DNA from: Jejuia sp043557195
GTDB taxonomy: Bacteria > Bacteroidota > Bacteroidia > Flavobacteriales > Flavobacteriaceae
Direction of reading: 5' to 3'
DNA length: 64,000 bases
Assembly: GCA_043557195.1 (NCBI GenBank)
Contig: CP121314.1
Coordinates: forward strand, 1 to 64,000
The position numbers and the translations under genes are program-made. This document shows positions 62,449-64,000 of this stretch, in pieces (position 1 is the stretch's first letter; each line of letters opens with the position of its first letter). The notes below the pieces were generated by a model. That model was not told the origin of the DNA, searched no databases, and saw only the letters and a list, made by a program, of their open reading frames with translations.

Positions 62449-62935
62449 TAAAAAAAATCTGATTTTAGGAAGTATTATTGCTACTATATTAGCGATAACA
62501 CCCCTATTATTTAGCCTATATGAGAGTGTTCCAGATAAACAAATCTGGGACACTTTTTTGTTTACATATGATGCCGGTTATTGGGAAACAGCACGCTATG
62601 CAATGTGGGTTTTTACCGGCAAAGCTATTCCTTTACTTCTTTTATTTATTTGGTTTTTTACTAATCGCCATTGGTGGTATCATGCACTATTAGTGCCTAT
62701 ATTTCTTTACATATACCAAATAATTTTATTTTTTAACGATAGTGCTCAGTTTTTCGATGAATTCCAGATAATATACATGTTACCGTTTATGGCTATTATT
62801 ATTCCTTCGATTTACCTAATAAGAGCCCGTATTTTTAATAAAATAAATGATGCTACCAAATCATTAGAAGAACTAGAGGAAGAATTCAAATTGTCACCAA
62901 AAAATTTCTGGGGAAAAATAAAACAATACTTTTAA
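62390..62935 (+). CDS. Membrane protein of unknown function
   Basis: A 181-residue protein with a basic N-terminal tail (MQKKQHSSKRNLEEYLQAGN) and four hydrophobic segments (about 25-42, 72-90, 95-113 and 126-146), followed by an acidic helix (ATKSLEELEEEFKLSP) and a basic end. I recall similar proteins near tsaE in Flavobacteriia but know no function. The start overlaps the small upstream ORF; the conserved-looking tail supports this start. It is followed by the convergent outer membrane receptor gene. Confidence 0.7.
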   Translation: MQKKQHSSKRNLEEYLQAGNKKNLILGSIIATILAITPLLFSLYESVPDKQIWDTFLFTYDAGYWETARYAMWVFTGKAIPLLLLFIWFFTNRHWWYHALLVPIFLYIYQIILFFNDSAQFFDEFQIIYMLPFMAIIIPSIYLIRARIFNKINDATKSLEELEEEFKLSPKNFWGKIKQYF

Positions 62936-62942
62936 AGTAGGC

Positions 62943-64000
62943 TTAGTCTTTTTCTAATCTGTCACGCTCACTTAACTCTATGTCTTCTTTCTTAGTTTTT
63001 AATCTATAATTACCAAATTTGTAATTAAAGCCCAGTACAAACAAACGATTTTCTAAGTTAGAGTCCACAAACCAATCTTGATCCAAGTATGTAGTAGTTT
63101 GTGTAAAATTTCGAGTATTCAATATATCCCTAATACCAAGGCTTAAAGACGCTCTATTATTCCAAAATGTTTTATTAATATTAACATCTACCCCTAGTCT
63201 ATTGCTAATTTCGCTGGGACCTAGAAATAAAGAACTAATATAATCTACTCCAATGTCCGCAGTTAAACTATTATCTTCTAAAAAACTAAAATAGTTTACA
63301 ATATTAGCATATACCGACCATCTTTCATTCTTTAAGAGTTCATTGTTAGTTCCAACAGCAAAAAAATTATTTTCATAAAAAAATAATGATGATAATACAT
63401 AAAGGTTCCAATGCTTCGAAATCCCAGTGTAAGTTGTAAAATCTAAACCATAAGTCTCATTATGGTCTGTATTTGTGTATACTTGCCGCAATAATCTATT
63501 ATCATTGTCCTGAGTAGGTAATTGCAAAGTAGGATTCTGTTCATACCGATAATATAACTCAAATGTATAGGCATTGTTTATTGTATAGCCCAAAATAAAA
63601 CTATCGTCAATTTCAGGTAATAAATTAGGATCACCTGTAATAAAAGCATTGTCATTTAAAAAATATCTAAATGGATTCAATTCTCTATACCTCGGTCTAT
63701 TAATGCGTCTATTGTAACTAAAGTATATTTCATCATCATTTTCCATTCTATTTAATAAATAGAATGAGGGAAACAAATTGGTGTAATCATTAGTGTTTTC
63801 AACATTAGTTGATAATGATTTTCCTTCTGTTTCTGTAACCTCAACTCTTAATCCTGTTTTTAGGCTCCAATGTTCCCAATCTTTTTCAAAACTTAAATAA
63901 CCAGCATAATTTTTTTCATTGTATATAAAAATATCGGAGTTATCGAAATCTTCTTCACGAACTCCATTATTAAAACTAAACTGGTCTAATACATTGTCAG
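62943..64000 (-). CDS. Outer-membrane beta-barrel (TonB-dependent receptor-like) protein, 5' truncated
   Basis: The C-terminal 350 or so residues of an outer-membrane beta-barrel protein; the frame stays open through the right edge, so the start lies beyond the window. Typical segments include LFPSFYLLNRMENDDEIYF, SYNRRINRPRYRELNPFRYF and NDNAFITGDPNLLPEIDDSF, then alternating aromatic strands and a C-terminal FNYKFGNYRLKTKKEDIELS. This matches the outer membrane beta-barrel family proteins (OMP_b-brl_3 type) of Bacteroidota, related to TonB-dependent receptors. Substrate is unknown. An apparent start near 63776 is only an internal TTG. Confidence 0.85.
   Translation of the reverse strand, partial: DNVLDQFSFNNGVREEDFDNSDIFIYNEKNYAGYLSFEKDWEHWSLKTGLRVEVTETEGKSLSTNVENTNDYTNLFPSFYLLNRMENDDEIYFSYNRRINRPRYRELNPFRYFLNDNAFITGDPNLLPEIDDSFILGYTINNAYTFELYYRYEQNPTLQLPTQDNDNRLLRQVYTNTDHNETYGLDFTTYTGISKHWNLYVLSSLFFYENNFFAVGTNNELLKNERWSVYANIVNYFSFLEDNSLTADIGVDYISSLFLGPSEISNRLGVDVNINKTFWNNRASLSLGIRDILNTRNFTQTTTYLDQDWFVDSNLENRLFVLGFNYKFGNYRLKTKKEDIELSERDRLEKD

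Overview
This window is a low-GC, densely coding stretch of a Bacteroidota chromosome, almost certainly a marine-type Flavobacteriaceae. I cannot name the genus from sequence alone. The reasons are type IX secretion C-terminal sorting domains on two secreted proteins, the T9SS regulator PorX, an LpxC-FabZ fusion, a fused two-part E1 dehydrogenase, a split three-gene transhydrogenase, lipoproteins with a C-terminal-Cys lipobox such as FTSC or FSC, and promoters resembling TAnnTTTG. No rRNA, tRNA, CRISPR array, insertion sequence or prophage was seen. The window looks like core genome with small accessory patches.

Layout. 1-4267 (minus): start of the pntAA-pntAB-pntB transhydrogenase, an EamA permease and a DEAD/DEAH helicase. 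4487-10652: an S9 peptidase, a YghZ-type aldo/keto reductase, two secreted proteins, and a noncoding-looking 0.7 kb gap. That gap holds two near-identical 28-codon ORFs plus a 43-codon ORF upstream of an orphan ExbD. 10653-18541: a 3D-domain lipoprotein, the E1 fusion, a 2OG-Fe(II) oxygenase, a run of YciH/SUI1, DUF1835, nucleoside phosphorylase and a Ca3427-like binding protein, and a TlpA-type lipoprotein. 18588-25213: NAD(P)HX repair enzyme, then thrA-thrB-thrC preceded by a threonine-rich leader peptide and a terminator-like hairpin. 25292-28662: a T9SS cargo protein and three membrane proteins. 28717-33413 (minus): leuC-leuD-(leuA or cimA)-leuB, where the condensing enzyme keeps residues I associate with citramalate synthase. 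33625-36152: small conserved proteins. 36449-39201 (minus): a probable stress cluster (dps, mscS, DUF1328, two tiny lipoproteins, a secreted protein). 39499-40791: truA and a small membrane protein. 40850-48437 (minus): a complete histidine operon hisG-D-C-B-H-A-F-[cREC]-IE with a His-rich leader peptide and attenuator. A cyclic-phosphate-processing receiver protein is embedded between hisF and hisIE. 48538-53185: SPFH protein, VWA membrane protein, fabG, sucD. 53287-59968: lipid A genes (a second lpxD-like gene, lpxA, lpxC/fabZ, lpxD) with efp and an HD hydrolase. 60052-64000: porX, tsaE, a 47-codon secreted ORF overlapping a membrane protein, and the 3' part of an outer-membrane beta-barrel receptor.

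The genes form complete or near-complete pathways: threonine from aspartate, histidine, the isomerase and dehydrogenase steps of leucine (shared with citramalate-based isoleucine synthesis), and early lipid A assembly. Both thr and his look controlled by leader-peptide attenuation. Three copies of a GC-rich intergenic repeat, plus smaller hairpin repeats, lie between genes and create false N-terminal extensions of neighbouring open frames. The best candidate for something undescribed is the pair of duplicated 28-residue basic peptides at 9625-9849. Their differences are mostly synonymous, so they look like real, selected proteins.
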